64,000 nt of DNA, taken from positions 1,798,001-1,862,000 of the forward strand of contig CBDESR010000005.1 of the NCBI GenBank assembly GCA_965242615.1. The letters are read 5' to 3'. The notes beneath the pieces are model-generated. The model worked only from the letters and a program-made list of their open reading frames with translations, ran no database searches and was not told where the DNA came from. Positions 25,835 through 34,317 of this stretch are shown one piece after another (the first letter of the stretch is position 1; each line of letters opens with the position of its first letter). Position numbers and translations under genes: made by a program. This stretch comes from CBDBCU01 sp965242615. Its GTDB lineage: Bacteria > Chloroflexota > Dehalococcoidia > Lucifugimonadales > UBA3495.

Positions 25835-26890
25835 TTAAGCGGCGGCGTTGACCGCCAAGTTAAGGCTTTCCAGATAAGGCGGGCGGGCTACGGCGTTTTC
25901 GGTGATGATGGCGCTGATGTAGCGATGGGGGGTAACATCAAAGGCCGGGTTCAAGGCGGCTACGCCCACCGGAGCGGTAGGCTGGCCCTGGAAATGGGTA
26001 ACTTCAGCGGCCGGGCGTTCCTCGATAGCGATTTCGTCCCCGGCGGCCAAGGCCAGGTCGACGGTGCTGGTCGGGGCGGCTACATAGAAGGGAATGTGGT
26101 TTTCCTTGGCTAGGACGGCCAAGGCATAAGTGCCGATTTTGTTGGCAGTATCGCCGTTGGCGGCGATGCGGTCGGCGCCGGTGATGACGCAGCTGATGGC
26201 GCCGCGCTGCATCAGGATGCCGGCGGCGGAATCGACAATGAGGGTGGACGGGATGCCCAACTGCTGAAACTCCCAAGCGGTAAGGCGCGCCCCTTGCAGG
26301 AAGGGGCGGGTTTCGGTGTTGAAAACCTGGAAACGGCGGCCAGATTCCCAGCCAGCGCGGATGACGCCCAAGGCGGTACCAAAGGCGGAAGTAGCCAAGG
26401 CGCCGGTGTTGCAGTGGGTCAGGACAGCGCCGCCCTCGGGCATCAGGGTTTTGCCGAAATCGCCCATCCGCCGGTTGATGTCCGCATCCTCCTGCTGAAT
26501 TTGGCGGGCTTCGGCCTCGAGCCGGGCCCGGATTGGGGACAAGTCGGGGGTTGCGGCGGCGGCTTGGGCGGCGACCCGGAGCATACGGCACACGGCCCAA
26601 TGCAGGTTGACGGCGGTCGGGCGGGCGGCGTTGATGATTTCGGCGGCCGCCTGCAAAGCGGCAAGAAAGGCGGCCGGGTCAGCGGCGGTCAGTTCCCGGG
26701 CGGCCATTACTACGGCATAGGCGGCGGTAACGCCAATAGCCGGCGCGCCGCGCACCTGCATATCGCGGATGGCGGCTACCGCATCCCGGTAGTCGGTCAA
26801 CTCCAGGGTAATCTGCTCCAGAGGAAGGCGGGTCTGGTCGAGGAGGCGGAGGACGCCATCCTGCCACTGGATCGGATATATTTCGTTCAA
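25835..26890 (-). CDS. mtnA: S-methyl-5-thioribose-1-phosphate isomerase
   Basis: 351 residues from a TTG at 26890, with AGGA about 9 bases upstream and an N-terminus (NEIYPIQWQDG) aligning with known MtnA starts; a TTG at 26926 is possible but would lie in the terminator T-run. Motifs: MQVRGAPAIG, LTHCNTGALATS with the catalytic Cys, and GADRIAANGDTANKIGTY with the catalytic Asp. It converts MTR-1-P to methylthioribulose-1-P. Being first after the riboswitch, its expression is the most directly SAM-controlled. Confidence 0.93.
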   Translation of the reverse strand: MNEIYPIQWQDGVLRLLDQTRLPLEQITLELTDYRDAVAAIRDMQVRGAPAIGVTAAYAVVMAARELTAADPAAFLAALQAAAEIINAARPTAVNLHWAVCRMLRVAAQAAAATPDLSPIRARLEAEARQIQQEDADINRRMGDFGKTLMPEGGAVLTHCNTGALATSAFGTALGVIRAGWESGRRFQVFNTETRPFLQGARLTAWEFQQLGIPSTLIVDSAAGILMQRGAISCVITGADRIAANGDTANKIGTYALAVLAKENHIPFYVAAPTSTVDLALAAGDEIAIEERPAAEVTHFQGQPTAPVGVAALNPAFDVTPHRYISAIITENAVARPPYLESLNLAVNAAA

Positions 26891-26927
26891 GGCAATGTTT
26901 CCTGCAACAGGGTAAGGGGCGGGCAAT

Positions 26928-26953
26928 AAAAAAGCTTCTCTAGGGAGAGAAGC
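26928..26953 (-). terminator. Intrinsic terminator of the SAM riboswitch
   Basis: On the minus strand GCTTCTC-tcccta-GAGAAGC is followed by six T. It sits between the aptamer and mtnA and is the classic expression platform: SAM binding should favour this hairpin. Confidence 0.88.
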
Positions 26954-26973
26954 ACAGGTTGAACTGTAACTCC

Positions 26974-27105
26974 CTCATCTTTCGTCTCCCGTTACAACGG
27001 GGGAGACGCCGGATTTAGCACCTTGCCGGGTCAGCGGCGGTTAAGCTGCCGGCCGGGGCGGTTGCCTGGCTTCGTCGGGCCGTTCCCTCTGCCGTTCTGG
27101 ATAAG
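26974..27105 (-). ncRNA. SAM-I (S-box) riboswitch aptamer
   Basis: Minus-strand landmarks in order: CTTATCCAGA (P1 and kink region), GGCAGAGGGAACGGCCC, GACGAAGCCAGGCAACC (with GGCAACC of the core), a GC-rich P3, GGTGCTAAATCC, a P4 hairpin GTCTCC/GGAGAC and the closing GAAAGATGAG. All are hallmarks of the SAM-I consensus. The leader promoter is at 27150-27178 and the terminator at 26928-26953. It should switch the mtnA-ASST-mtnP-rhodanese-ahcY-metK block off when SAM is abundant. Confidence 0.95.
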
Positions 27106-27149
27106 GGTTCCAGATTGGGGTATTCGGTTTTTAAGGGCTACCGGGGATT

Positions 27150-27178
27150 ATGATAACGAATGATGGGGCGGGTGTCAA
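27150..27178 (-). promoter_or_regulatory. Promoter of the SAM-riboswitch operon
   Basis: TTGACA (27173-27178), 17 bases, TATCAT (27150-27155) on the minus strand, about 45 bases before the aptamer. Confidence 0.85.
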
Positions 27179-27229
27179 ATGGGGTTTGCGTGTTGAATGC
27201 CCGGCAGCAACCGGTTACACTGGCAACCT

Positions 27230-27598
27230 ATGATAATCAGTTTCCAACACCGGGGATTGCAACGGCTATACGAGCGGGGCGAGCGGCGGCACATTTCTCC
27301 GGAGTTTGTGGAGAGAGGTAGAGAAATGCCAATGCAGAACCCGCCGCATCCGGGGTTGGCGGTTCGCTATGACTGCCTGGAGCCGTTGGGGTTGAGCGTT
27401 ACCGCAGCGGCGCAGCGGCTAGGGGTGAGCCGACAGCGGTTGTCCAGTCTGGTGAACGGCCATTCGGGGATTACGACCGATATGGCGATACGCTTGGACC
27501 GGGTGTTTGGCGGCGGCGCGGCGGCCTGGTATCAGATGCAGGCGGCTTATGACTTGGCGCAAGCGGTGAATAAGGCGGCTGGACCTTACGCGGCCTGA
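27230..27598 (+). CDS. higA: HigA-type antitoxin fused to the N-terminal remnant of HigB
   Basis: The frame starts MIISFQHRGLQRLYERGERR, the classical N-terminus of HigB (RelE-fold) toxins, but after about 31 residues it passes straight into HigA. The rest of the toxin, including its catalytic basic/His C-terminus, is missing. HigA can be made alone from the ATG at 27326 (90 residues; GAGAGG upstream). It has HPGLAVRYDCLEPLGLS, an HTH (LGVSRQRLSSLVNGHSGIT) and the tail WYQMQAAYDLAQA typical of HigA/VapA antitoxins. The in-frame fusion points to an internal deletion in a higBA operon, leaving an orphan antitoxin. Divergent from the SAM operon promoter. Confidence 0.8.
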   Translation: MIISFQHRGLQRLYERGERRHISPEFVERGREMPMQNPPHPGLAVRYDCLEPLGLSVTAAAQRLGVSRQRLSSLVNGHSGITTDMAIRLDRVFGGGAAAWYQMQAAYDLAQAVNKAAGPYAA

Positions 27599-27631
27599 AA
27601 CGGGATACCCTTGCCGTCTCCCGCCCCGTTT

Positions 27632-28546
27632 TTACTGCTCCATGTGATACTTCAAGATTAGCGGGAGATGTTGGGGTAGTTGGGATACGCTGAGGGCGTA
27701 GTCGCAGTGGCGATGCAACTGGGCCAGGTCTTGCGAGCGGGACAGCCAACCGCCGCCATCGACGACATTCACATACTGAACGGCGGGGCTGTTCTGGTTG
27801 GTGCGAAGGCCATTGTAGCGTTTTACATCGGCGTACATCTTTTCCTGCTCCCGGGCCCGCTGGCTTTGGGCCGAGGAAGTAGTCAGATTGTAAGAGGCCA
27901 TAATGAGGATGCGCGGCAATACCAGCTCCGGCACTACCACGTCGACTTCTTTATCATCGACAAAGCTGACTTGCCCCTTTTGGTACTTGTACCCGGCTTG
28001 AGTAACCAGGTCGCTGATGGCTTTCTCAACAGCCAAGCCGGAGCTGGTGTTGTACTGAGCTTGCAGGCTATGGTGAATCTCCCGGGAGATGCTGCTCTCA
28101 ATCAAATTGAGAAAGTCGGTGGGCAGACGCAGGCGTTCCCGGATGTACCACGGCACTTCAGCGGCCGAGTCGGGATTGATTAGAAACTCGGCTATGGCTT
28201 TAGTGGCGGTGGCCGATTTCCGCCTTTCGTTCCAAGTGGCTTGGTCGGGACACAGAGCCAAGCACACCCGATCCATCACTTCCAAAGAGCCGGCGCTGGT
28301 GGCAAGGAGCAACTTTAGCCGCTGCTCGTATTCTTTAGCCGTACCGACCGCCAAGAGGTCAACAATGTCGGCAGCCGTACCGGGTTCCCCTTTATTGACT
28401 TGGGTAACAAACTCGGTGGCGTAGGCGATCCGGCTATCTTTCGCATCCTGGATTTCTTTCTCGACACTTGGAAAGGTCAAGAAAACGCTCATCCCGGCGC
28501 GGAGTTGGGCGAGGGTGAGCTTAGCGGGCGGGTTTGCGGCTTGCAA
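27632..28546 (-). CDS. Type II restriction endonuclease-like protein
   Basis: 304 residues from a TTG at 28546 with GGGAGG 6 bases upstream, overlapping the methyltransferase gene by 26 bases; ATG at 28492 is an alternative. The N-terminal half is helical. The C-terminal half shows an acidic core around DDKEVDVVVPELVLPRILIMASY, which could be a degenerate PD-(D/E)xK site (the usual ExK Lys is replaced by the Ser/Tyr region). A helix with QSQRAREQEKMYADV follows. Position directly behind a beta-class methyltransferase is the main evidence. Cleavage site unknown. Confidence 0.6.
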   Translation of the reverse strand: MQAANPPAKLTLAQLRAGMSVFLTFPSVEKEIQDAKDSRIAYATEFVTQVNKGEPGTAADIVDLLAVGTAKEYEQRLKLLLATSAGSLEVMDRVCLALCPDQATWNERRKSATATKAIAEFLINPDSAAEVPWYIRERLRLPTDFLNLIESSISREIHHSLQAQYNTSSGLAVEKAISDLVTQAGYKYQKGQVSFVDDKEVDVVVPELVLPRILIMASYNLTTSSAQSQRAREQEKMYADVKRYNGLRTNQNSPAVQYVNVVDGGGWLSRSQDLAQLHRHCDYALSVSQLPQHLPLILKYHMEQ

Positions 28547-29444
28547 GGTGTTCCTCCCGGATGTCTTTGTCGCGGATGGAAACGATTTTTCCCAAGTGCA
28601 TGGAGACATAGGCGTTGCCAATGGTGACGGCGCGGGCTTGGTCGAGTTTGGTTTGGGCTACTTCCTGATAGTGGCGGTCAATTTCGGCGCCGATATACTG
28701 GCGTCCCATTTGTTTCGCGGCGACCGCCGCCGAGCCGCCGCCGCAGAAGGGGTCAACTATGATGTCGCCGGCGTCGGTGGACATCAGGATTAGCCGTTCA
28801 ATCAGGTGGACGGGCAGTTGGCAGGGATGGGCGGCGATGCGCTTGCTGGCGTGGCGGACGCGATGAATATCATCCCAAACATCGCTGATTTGCGTACCAA
28901 AAGGATGCCGCATATATTCCTTGCCGCCGTAGTCTTTCGCATAGGCTTGGCACTCCCGGCACTGCCGGTGGGGGGCGCGGACATCGTAAAACTTGGCGTT
29001 ATTCCGCCCTTTGGTATAGAACAGGATACCGTAGTGGGCGGGCTGAAGGGTTTTCCCCAAGGGCTTGCCCCCGGAGTTCCAGGCGATCCAGTGCCGGAAG
29101 TCCAGCAGTTCGTTAAGGATGGCCGAGGAGTAGGTCAAGAGCTTGGGGATGTTGTAAAGAAACAGGGCGCCGCCGGGAGTCAGAATTCGGCTGGCCTCGG
29201 TCAGCCAGTCCCGGGTCCAGTCCAAGTACTGACTGAGGGGCAGCTTGTCCTTGTAGGACTCGTACTTCTTATCCAGGTTAAAGGGCGGGTCGGCAAAAAC
29301 CATCTGCGCGCAGCCGGAGGGCAGTTGCTCCATCAGCGTCAGGCAATCCTCAAGATTTACCCGGTTAAGAACTGCGTCGAGGTCCCGGGCCGGGGAGGAA
29401 TCCGTCTCCATTATTCGGGGTTCCTCGATAACAGAAAGCGCCAT
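28521..29444 (-). CDS. Site-specific DNA methyltransferase (N6-adenine/N4-cytosine, beta class)
   Basis: 307 residues. Motif IV FADPPFNLDKKYESYKD precedes motif I DPFCGGGSAAVAAKQMGR, the order of beta-class enzymes. An additional CRECQAYAKDYGGKEYMRHP segment may bind zinc or serve in target recognition. It would modify an N-amino group using SAM and protect DNA from the following endonuclease. The promoter and an inverted repeat are just upstream (29473-29532). Specific sequence cannot be predicted from what is visible. Confidence 0.9.
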   Translation of the reverse strand: MALSVIEEPRIMETDSSPARDLDAVLNRVNLEDCLTLMEQLPSGCAQMVFADPPFNLDKKYESYKDKLPLSQYLDWTRDWLTEASRILTPGGALFLYNIPKLLTYSSAILNELLDFRHWIAWNSGGKPLGKTLQPAHYGILFYTKGRNNAKFYDVRAPHRQCRECQAYAKDYGGKEYMRHPFGTQISDVWDDIHRVRHASKRIAAHPCQLPVHLIERLILMSTDAGDIIVDPFCGGGSAAVAAKQMGRQYIGAEIDRHYQEVAQTKLDQARAVTIGNAYVSMHLGKIVSIRDKDIREEHLASRKPAR

Positions 29445-29472
29445 TTAACTGCCTCGCGTTCAGGGTTGCTTA

Positions 29473-29532
29473 GCTATAGAACTAACTTGCTATAGCCGGC
29501 ATTACTCTAAATAATGAATGGGGGGATGTCAA
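29473..29532 (-). promoter_or_regulatory. Promoter and leader inverted repeat of the restriction-modification operon
   Basis: Minus strand: TTGACA (29527-29532), 17 bases, TAGAGT (29504-29509). Downstream of it lies a perfect 7-bp inverted repeat GCTATAG/CTATAGC (29473-29479 and 29490-29496), placed where a controller protein or the methyltransferase itself could block early transcription. Confidence 0.6.
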
Positions 29533-29617
29533 GGGCGAGGGTTCTGAAGTTTGGCGGTATCGGGTGCGGCGGGTGTCAAATGGGGGTATGCCGGTCTCAC
29601 GCTCAAGCTACTACAGA

Positions 29618-29645
29618 GGGCTTAAACCCTCGAGGGTTTAAGCCC
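29618..29645. terminator. Palindromic hairpin at the gene end
   Basis: Perfect 28-bp palindrome: GGGCTTAAACCCTC and GAGGGTTTAAGCCC. It includes the stop codon of the 145-residue protein gene. No T-run; likely a stabilising or weak termination hairpin. Confidence 0.5.
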
Positions 29646-30075
29646 TAACCGCTTTCTCGTCAGATTCGACTTCCTCAGCCAAAACGGCCGCCCGTTCCGC
29701 CAAGTCAAGGTAAGCACTTGGGGCGGAGTCCGAGTAGATGAACTTGTTGAAAGGGGAAACCCGGTTGCGGCGAAGGTCTTTGAGCAAAGCGTCCACCTTC
29801 TTGTAACCGTCCTTGAACCAAGTGTCCTCGAGAAGAGTCGGCATAAAAGTTTCGGTGGGGCGGAGGCTACGGGCCAAATACAAAGCCTGTTGCAAGTGGG
29901 CCAAGGCAAAGGTGTACCGGACTTGAGCTCCGGCGTGATAGCGACGCGCCATAGCAAAATCCCGGACACCGCCAAATTCGGGGAAGGCTTTATGCAGCAC
30001 GTCCTCCGCATAGACCGATAGCTCCCGGAGCAAGTGTCCAACTTCCTGGAGGCTTTCGGTAATGGTATCGTGCAT
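29638..30075 (-). CDS. Hypothetical helical protein (145 residues)
   Basis: Start at ATG 30075 with AAAGGAG 6 bases upstream. The protein is almost all helical: MHDTITESLQEVGHLLRELS, then AQVRYTFALAHLQQALYLA and a Lys/Arg-rich middle, and an acidic tail. No signal peptide or recognised motif. The layout loosely recalls four-helix HEPN-like or S23-like bundles, but no Rx4-6H motif is present, so this is not claimed. Own promoter: TTGACA (30155-30160), 18 bases, TAGAAT (30131-30136). Confidence 0.65.
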   Translation of the reverse strand: MHDTITESLQEVGHLLRELSVYAEDVLHKAFPEFGGVRDFAMARRYHAGAQVRYTFALAHLQQALYLARSLRPTETFMPTLLEDTWFKDGYKKVDALLKDLRRNRVSPFNKFIYSDSAPSAYLDLAERAAVLAEEVESDEKAVRA

Positions 30076-30251
30076 TTCGTCTCCTTTGCGGCGGCATACG
30101 GGTGGGGGATGGGCTTCCGGTAATGGATTCATTCTATTAGGATACTTGGTAAGTTGTCAAACCGGATGCAAGCGTTGTTTCACACTACTCTCTATCGGGA
30201 TACCCGGGCAATTTGACAGGATTGGCAGGGGGCAAACATAATAGCCGCATT

Positions 30252-31637
30252 ATGACGGCTAACAGTTATGAATTTTCCCCGGATACCCTGCCCTTGTTTG
30301 CCGACTGGTATGAGTTGACGATGGGGCAGGCTTATTTTGAGCGGGGGATGTTGGGGACGGGGGTGTTCAGCCTGTTGGTCCGCAACTTGCCGGCGAACCG
30401 GGGGTATCTGGTGGGCGCGGGGTTGGAGGAGGGGCTGGAGTTTCTGGAGAACCTGCATTTCGGGCCGGAGAGTATCGACTATCTGCGGGGGACGGGGCTG
30501 TTCCGGGGGGAGTTTCTGGAGTATCTGGCGGGGCTGCGCTTTAGCGGCAGCGTGCGGGCGTTGGCGGAGGGACGGCTTTACTTTGGCAATGGGCCGATAT
30601 TGGAAGTTACGGCGCCGGTTATCGAGGGGCAACTGGTCGAGACCTGGCTGATTAACCGGCTGAATTTTCAGAGTTTGCAGGCTACTATCGCCGCCCGGTG
30701 CGTCAATGCCGCCGGGGGGCGGGTAGTGTCGGACTTCGGGGCGCGGCGGGCGCCGGGAGTGGATGCGGCGTTGACGATGGCCCGGGCCGGTTACATCGCC
30801 GGGTTTCAGTCCACCAGCAATGTATTGGCGGCGCAGCGGTACGGGATACCGCCGGCCGGCACGATGGCTCATTCCTACATCACCGCCTTTCCCAGCGAAA
30901 TTGACGCTTTCCGGGCTTACGCCGCTACCTTTCCGCAGCGTACTATTTTGCTGCTGGATACCTATGACACTATTGCCGGGGCGCATAATGCCGCCATTGT
31001 GGGGCGGGAAATGGCGGCGGCCGGGCAGCAGCTGGCCGGGGTGCGGCTGGATTCCGGTGATTATGGGCAGCTGAGCCGGCAGGTGCGGGGGATTTTGGAT
31101 AATGCCGGGTTGGACTATACGCAAATCGTGGTCAGCGGCGGGTTGGATGAGTACGCTATCGAGGAGTTGGTGCAGGGCGGCGCGCCCATTGACCTATTCG
31201 GAGTAGGAACGAAGGTCAGCGTTGCCGGGGATGCGCCTTATACCGATCTGGCGTATAAGCTGGTAAGCTACGACGGGGAACCGGTGATGAAACTGAGTCC
31301 GGGCAAGGTATCGCCGCCGGGGGGCAAGCAGGTTTATCGGGTAAGGGATGCGGCCGGTCAGTTCGAGCGGGATATTGTGGCTTTGGATTCGGAACGGCTG
31401 CCGGGCGGGGAGCCGCTGCTGGAAACGGTGATGATTGACGGGCGGCGCATCCGGCCGGCGCCGACGCTGCCGGAAATGCGGGAACGGTTCAATCGGGATT
31501 TCGGGCAACTGCCGGAGCATTACCGGCGATTGCGGCGGCCGCCGCGCTACCCGGTAGCGTTCAGTCCCGCCCTGCAACGGCTGACCAATGGGGTGCAGGG
31601 CAGTCTGTTGGAAAAGTTGGAGAGTCCCCAGGAGTAA
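30252..31637 (+). CDS. pncB: Nicotinate phosphoribosyltransferase
   Basis: 461 residues from the ATG at 30252. DWYELTMGQAYFERG opens the fold; VSDFGARRAPG, GTMAHSYITAFPSE with the phosphorylatable His, RLDSGDYGQLSRQVR and VVSGGLDEY are typical of the NAPRTase family. It makes nicotinate mononucleotide in the Preiss-Handler route to NAD. Codons here are extremely G-rich at third positions. The etfBA gene follows after 4 bases with its own GGAG, so they form an operon; the link would be redox cofactor supply. Confidence 0.92.
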   Translation: MTANSYEFSPDTLPLFADWYELTMGQAYFERGMLGTGVFSLLVRNLPANRGYLVGAGLEEGLEFLENLHFGPESIDYLRGTGLFRGEFLEYLAGLRFSGSVRALAEGRLYFGNGPILEVTAPVIEGQLVETWLINRLNFQSLQATIAARCVNAAGGRVVSDFGARRAPGVDAALTMARAGYIAGFQSTSNVLAAQRYGIPPAGTMAHSYITAFPSEIDAFRAYAATFPQRTILLLDTYDTIAGAHNAAIVGREMAAAGQQLAGVRLDSGDYGQLSRQVRGILDNAGLDYTQIVVSGGLDEYAIEELVQGGAPIDLFGVGTKVSVAGDAPYTDLAYKLVSYDGEPVMKLSPGKVSPPGGKQVYRVRDAAGQFERDIVALDSERLPGGEPLLETVMIDGRRIRPAPTLPEMRERFNRDFGQLPEHYRRLRRPPRYPVAFSPALQRLTNGVQGSLLEKLESPQE

Positions 31638-31641
31638 GCGG

Positions 31642-33492
31642 ATGAAAATGGCGGTGTGCGTCAAGTATGTGCCGGTGGTGTCCCGCATCACCTTTGACTA
31701 CGAAAGCAAGACCATTAACCGGGAAGGTGTGCCGTCGGAGGTGAACCCTTTTGATGTGCTGGGCTTGGTGCGGGCGGTGGAGTTGAAGGCGGGGCCGGGG
31801 GATGAAGTGGTGGCGCTGTCGATGGGGCCGCCGCAAGCGGCCGAGGGGCTGACGACCTGCCTGGCGTTGGGGGCGGACCGGGCGGTACTGTTGAGCGACC
31901 GGGCGTTGGCGGGTTCGGATACGCTGGCGACGGCGCGGGCGTTGAGTTTGGCGTTGGCACGGGAAAAGCCGGATTTGATTGTCTGCGGGCGGAACAGCGC
32001 GGATGCCGAAACCGGGCAAGTGGGGCCGGAATTGGCGGAATTGTTGGATATTCCGCACATCAGCCAGGTCCGAAAGTTGGAGTATCAAGCCGAGAGCAAG
32101 CGGATAGTCGCCGAGCGGATAACGGACGAGGGGTATCAGGTTATCGAGTGCGATTTGCCGGCGTTGGTGTGCGTTACCGAGGGAGTGGCGGCGGAAACCT
32201 TTGCCAATCGGGAGCAAATGGCGGCGGCCCGGGAGCAGGCGGTCGAGGAGTTGACTTGCGCTCAACTGGACGGCGATTTGGCGCAGTTCGGGCTGGCCGG
32301 TTCGCCGACCTGGGTTGCGGATATTCGGCTAGTGGAGCCGACGCGGCAGGGGCTGCTGATTGAGGGGGAAAGCCCGGCAGCGGCGGCGGCGCAAGCGGCG
32401 CAAGTAGTGCGGGAAAAGTTGGAAGCGTTGCAAGGGGCGCCGGGGACTGAACGGCGGACGGATGGCGGCGGCTCGGGAATCCGCTATCCGGGGAATCGGG
32501 AAGGTAGTATCTGGGTGGTGGCGGAAAGGGCTGGCGGCGGATTGCGGCGGGTAACTTTGGAGCTGCTGGGCAAGGCGCGGGAGTTGGCGGGGACTACCCA
32601 TAGCGAAGTGGCGGCGGTATTGATCGGGGAGTCGGACCCGGATACTATCCGGGAGTTGGCGGCTTACGGGGCGGACCGGGTTTTGACGCTGGATAACAGT
32701 AGTTTGGGGCCGGTGTGCAGTCGGGGCGTGGCGGCGGCATTGGCGGCGGCGATGGATGCGGCGCAGCCCTACGCGGTGCTGCTGGCGGCGACGGCGGACG
32801 GGCGGGATTTGGCGTCGCGGAGCGCGGCCCGGTTGGGATTGGGATTGACCGGGGATGCCATTGACCTGGAGATTGATGAGGAGGGGCGATTGGTACAATT
32901 GAAGCCGGCGTTGGGAGGGAATGTCATCGCGCCGATTTTGTCAAAGACTTTGCCCAACCTGGTTACGCTGCGGCCGGGGGTATTGACGCCAATGGAGCCG
33001 GATTATGGGGCAACGGCGGCGGCGGAGGTTTTGGCGGCGCCGGATTTTGCGGGGGCGGACATTCGGCTGCGGGAAAGCTATCATCAGGAGGATAGCGGGG
33101 GGGTTGAACTGGCGCAGGCGCGGGTCGTGCTGGGGGTGGGTATGGGGATTGGCGGGCCGGAAAGTTTGCCGGAATTGCGGGAGTTGGCGGCGGCAATGGG
33201 GGCGGTACTGGCGACGACGCGGAATGTGGTACACGCGGGATGGCTGCCACATCAGGTACAGGTGGGCATCAGCGGGCGGGCGATTGCGCCGCCGGTGTAT
33301 CTGGCGGTGGGGATTCGGGGGGTGTTCGACCATACGGTAGGGGTGCAGGAGGCGGGGGTAATCGTAGCGGTGAATACGAACCGGCGGCATCCGATATTCC
33401 GGGCGGCGGACTGCGGGATCGTGGGGGATTGGCGGGAGTATCTGCCGGCGTTGGCGGCGGCGCTGCGGCCGGTTTTGGCGGAGTTCGAGTAG
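31642..33492 (+). CDS. etfBA: Fused electron transfer flavoprotein, EtfB-EtfA in one chain
   Basis: 616 residues from ATG 31642. Residues 1-255 are the beta subunit (MAVCVKYVPVV; NPFDVLGLVRAVELK; CGRNSADAETGQVGPELAE). After a charged linker, residues ~285-616 are the alpha subunit: WVVAER opening, then the FAD site VGISGRAIAPPVYLAVGI and AVNTNRRHPIFRAADCGIVGD. The usual QHxxGM near FAD reads FDHTVGVQ. A single-chain ETF would shuttle electrons from acyl-CoA dehydrogenases to a quinone oxidoreductase; an acyl-CoA dehydrogenase gene lies 1.9 kb downstream. The variant FAD contact may change potential. Confidence 0.9.
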   Translation: MKMAVCVKYVPVVSRITFDYESKTINREGVPSEVNPFDVLGLVRAVELKAGPGDEVVALSMGPPQAAEGLTTCLALGADRAVLLSDRALAGSDTLATARALSLALAREKPDLIVCGRNSADAETGQVGPELAELLDIPHISQVRKLEYQAESKRIVAERITDEGYQVIECDLPALVCVTEGVAAETFANREQMAAAREQAVEELTCAQLDGDLAQFGLAGSPTWVADIRLVEPTRQGLLIEGESPAAAAAQAAQVVREKLEALQGAPGTERRTDGGGSGIRYPGNREGSIWVVAERAGGGLRRVTLELLGKARELAGTTHSEVAAVLIGESDPDTIRELAAYGADRVLTLDNSSLGPVCSRGVAAALAAAMDAAQPYAVLLAATADGRDLASRSAARLGLGLTGDAIDLEIDEEGRLVQLKPALGGNVIAPILSKTLPNLVTLRPGVLTPMEPDYGATAAAEVLAAPDFAGADIRLRESYHQEDSGGVELAQARVVLGVGMGIGGPESLPELRELAAAMGAVLATTRNVVHAGWLPHQVQVGISGRAIAPPVYLAVGIRGVFDHTVGVQEAGVIVAVNTNRRHPIFRAADCGIVGDWREYLPALAAALRPVLAEFE

Positions 33493-33510
33493 GCAGGGGA
33501 TGCCGGAATA

Positions 33511-33952
33511 GGCGGAAACCGCGGCCGCGGTTTCCGCCCGGTCGGGAGGCGGTTGGCAGAAAGGCCATTGGGTTGCCTGCTCTGGGGGGTATCCTGGCTT
33601 GCATCCTCCCGGAGTTTCCCGACCGTCCTGCCGAGGACGATAGTTCGACCTTGTATTGGCTATCTACGCCGGACGGTATGGTTGCCATTCCGGCGTATCG
33701 CCCAGTCTTGCTACCGTTGGTTGACCGACCTCCAGTCAACCTAGCACCAACTCTTACGGCTATTGAGATTTGCCGTTTCCCAGGACTTGGGGATTGGGGG
33801 CCTTAATCCCGTTTCCCCGTGGGGTAATGGAGTAGGGGCGCCCGCAAGCCGGGTGAGGGTTTGCGGGGCCCACCTCGCGAAGTGGGCTTGTAGGCAACGG
33901 TAAGCTAGCGAATCGTTAAGACCCTGCGTCCAGGGGCCCGGTTAACCGTGAC
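33511..33952 (-). ncRNA. Large structured non-coding RNA, family copy 4 (minus strand)
   Basis: Promoter on the minus strand: TTGACA (33983-33988), 18 bases, TATCCT (33959-33964). The predicted transcript opens with the GGACGCAGGGTCT block and CGCTAGCTTACCGT. Next comes a hairpin CCCACTTCGCGAGGTGGG that replaces the CACAGCGCGCTGTG hairpin of copies 1 and 2 with a different but paired sequence. It keeps ACGGCAAATC, GGTTGAC/GTCAACC, CGCCGG-ATGGCAACCAT-CCGGCG, CGGGAAACTCCGGG and GGCAACCCAATGGCC, and ends in a 28-bp palindrome (33511-33539). It converges on the 3' end of etfBA. Confidence 0.7.
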
Positions 33953-33989
33953 GATTTCAGGATAGCACGGGGTTTTGGGTTATGTCAAT

Positions 33990-34317
33990 AGATGATTGGC
34001 ACTAATTTTCAGATTGGTTAGAGATTAGGATTCTGGATTCCCACTTTCGTGGGAAGGACGGTTTGCCGGATGGGAGTTACGGCGGGGGAACTTTTGTAAA
34101 AGTTCCCCCGCGCCCCCTCAAAACTTTTGAGTTTTTGCGGTCTCTGGTGGATTGGAGATGGTTGCGGGTGCGGCATTTTAGATTCCTCGGCCGTCGCCTC
34201 GGAATGACATGGGTAATAAATAATGAAGGGAATGACCGGGGTAGTAGGGGGGATGGGGGAGTGGGGTCGGGATTGTGGTTTATAGGGGAAGGACGGTATG
34301 GTGAGAGGGATGTGGGG
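33990..34317. repeat. Intergenic repeat cluster
   Basis: No gene seen. It holds a dRS3-like unit (34031-34061) and a long hairpin repeat (34081-34131) made of GGGGGAACTTTT and AAAAGTTCCCCC followed by CCTCAAAACTTTTGAG. A third repeat type (about 34170-34212) reads GATTCCTCGGCCGTCGCC and TCGGAATGACAT. The same three types recur at 45.9-46.1 and 50.9-51.1 kb, always near a copy of the large RNA. Confidence 0.6.
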
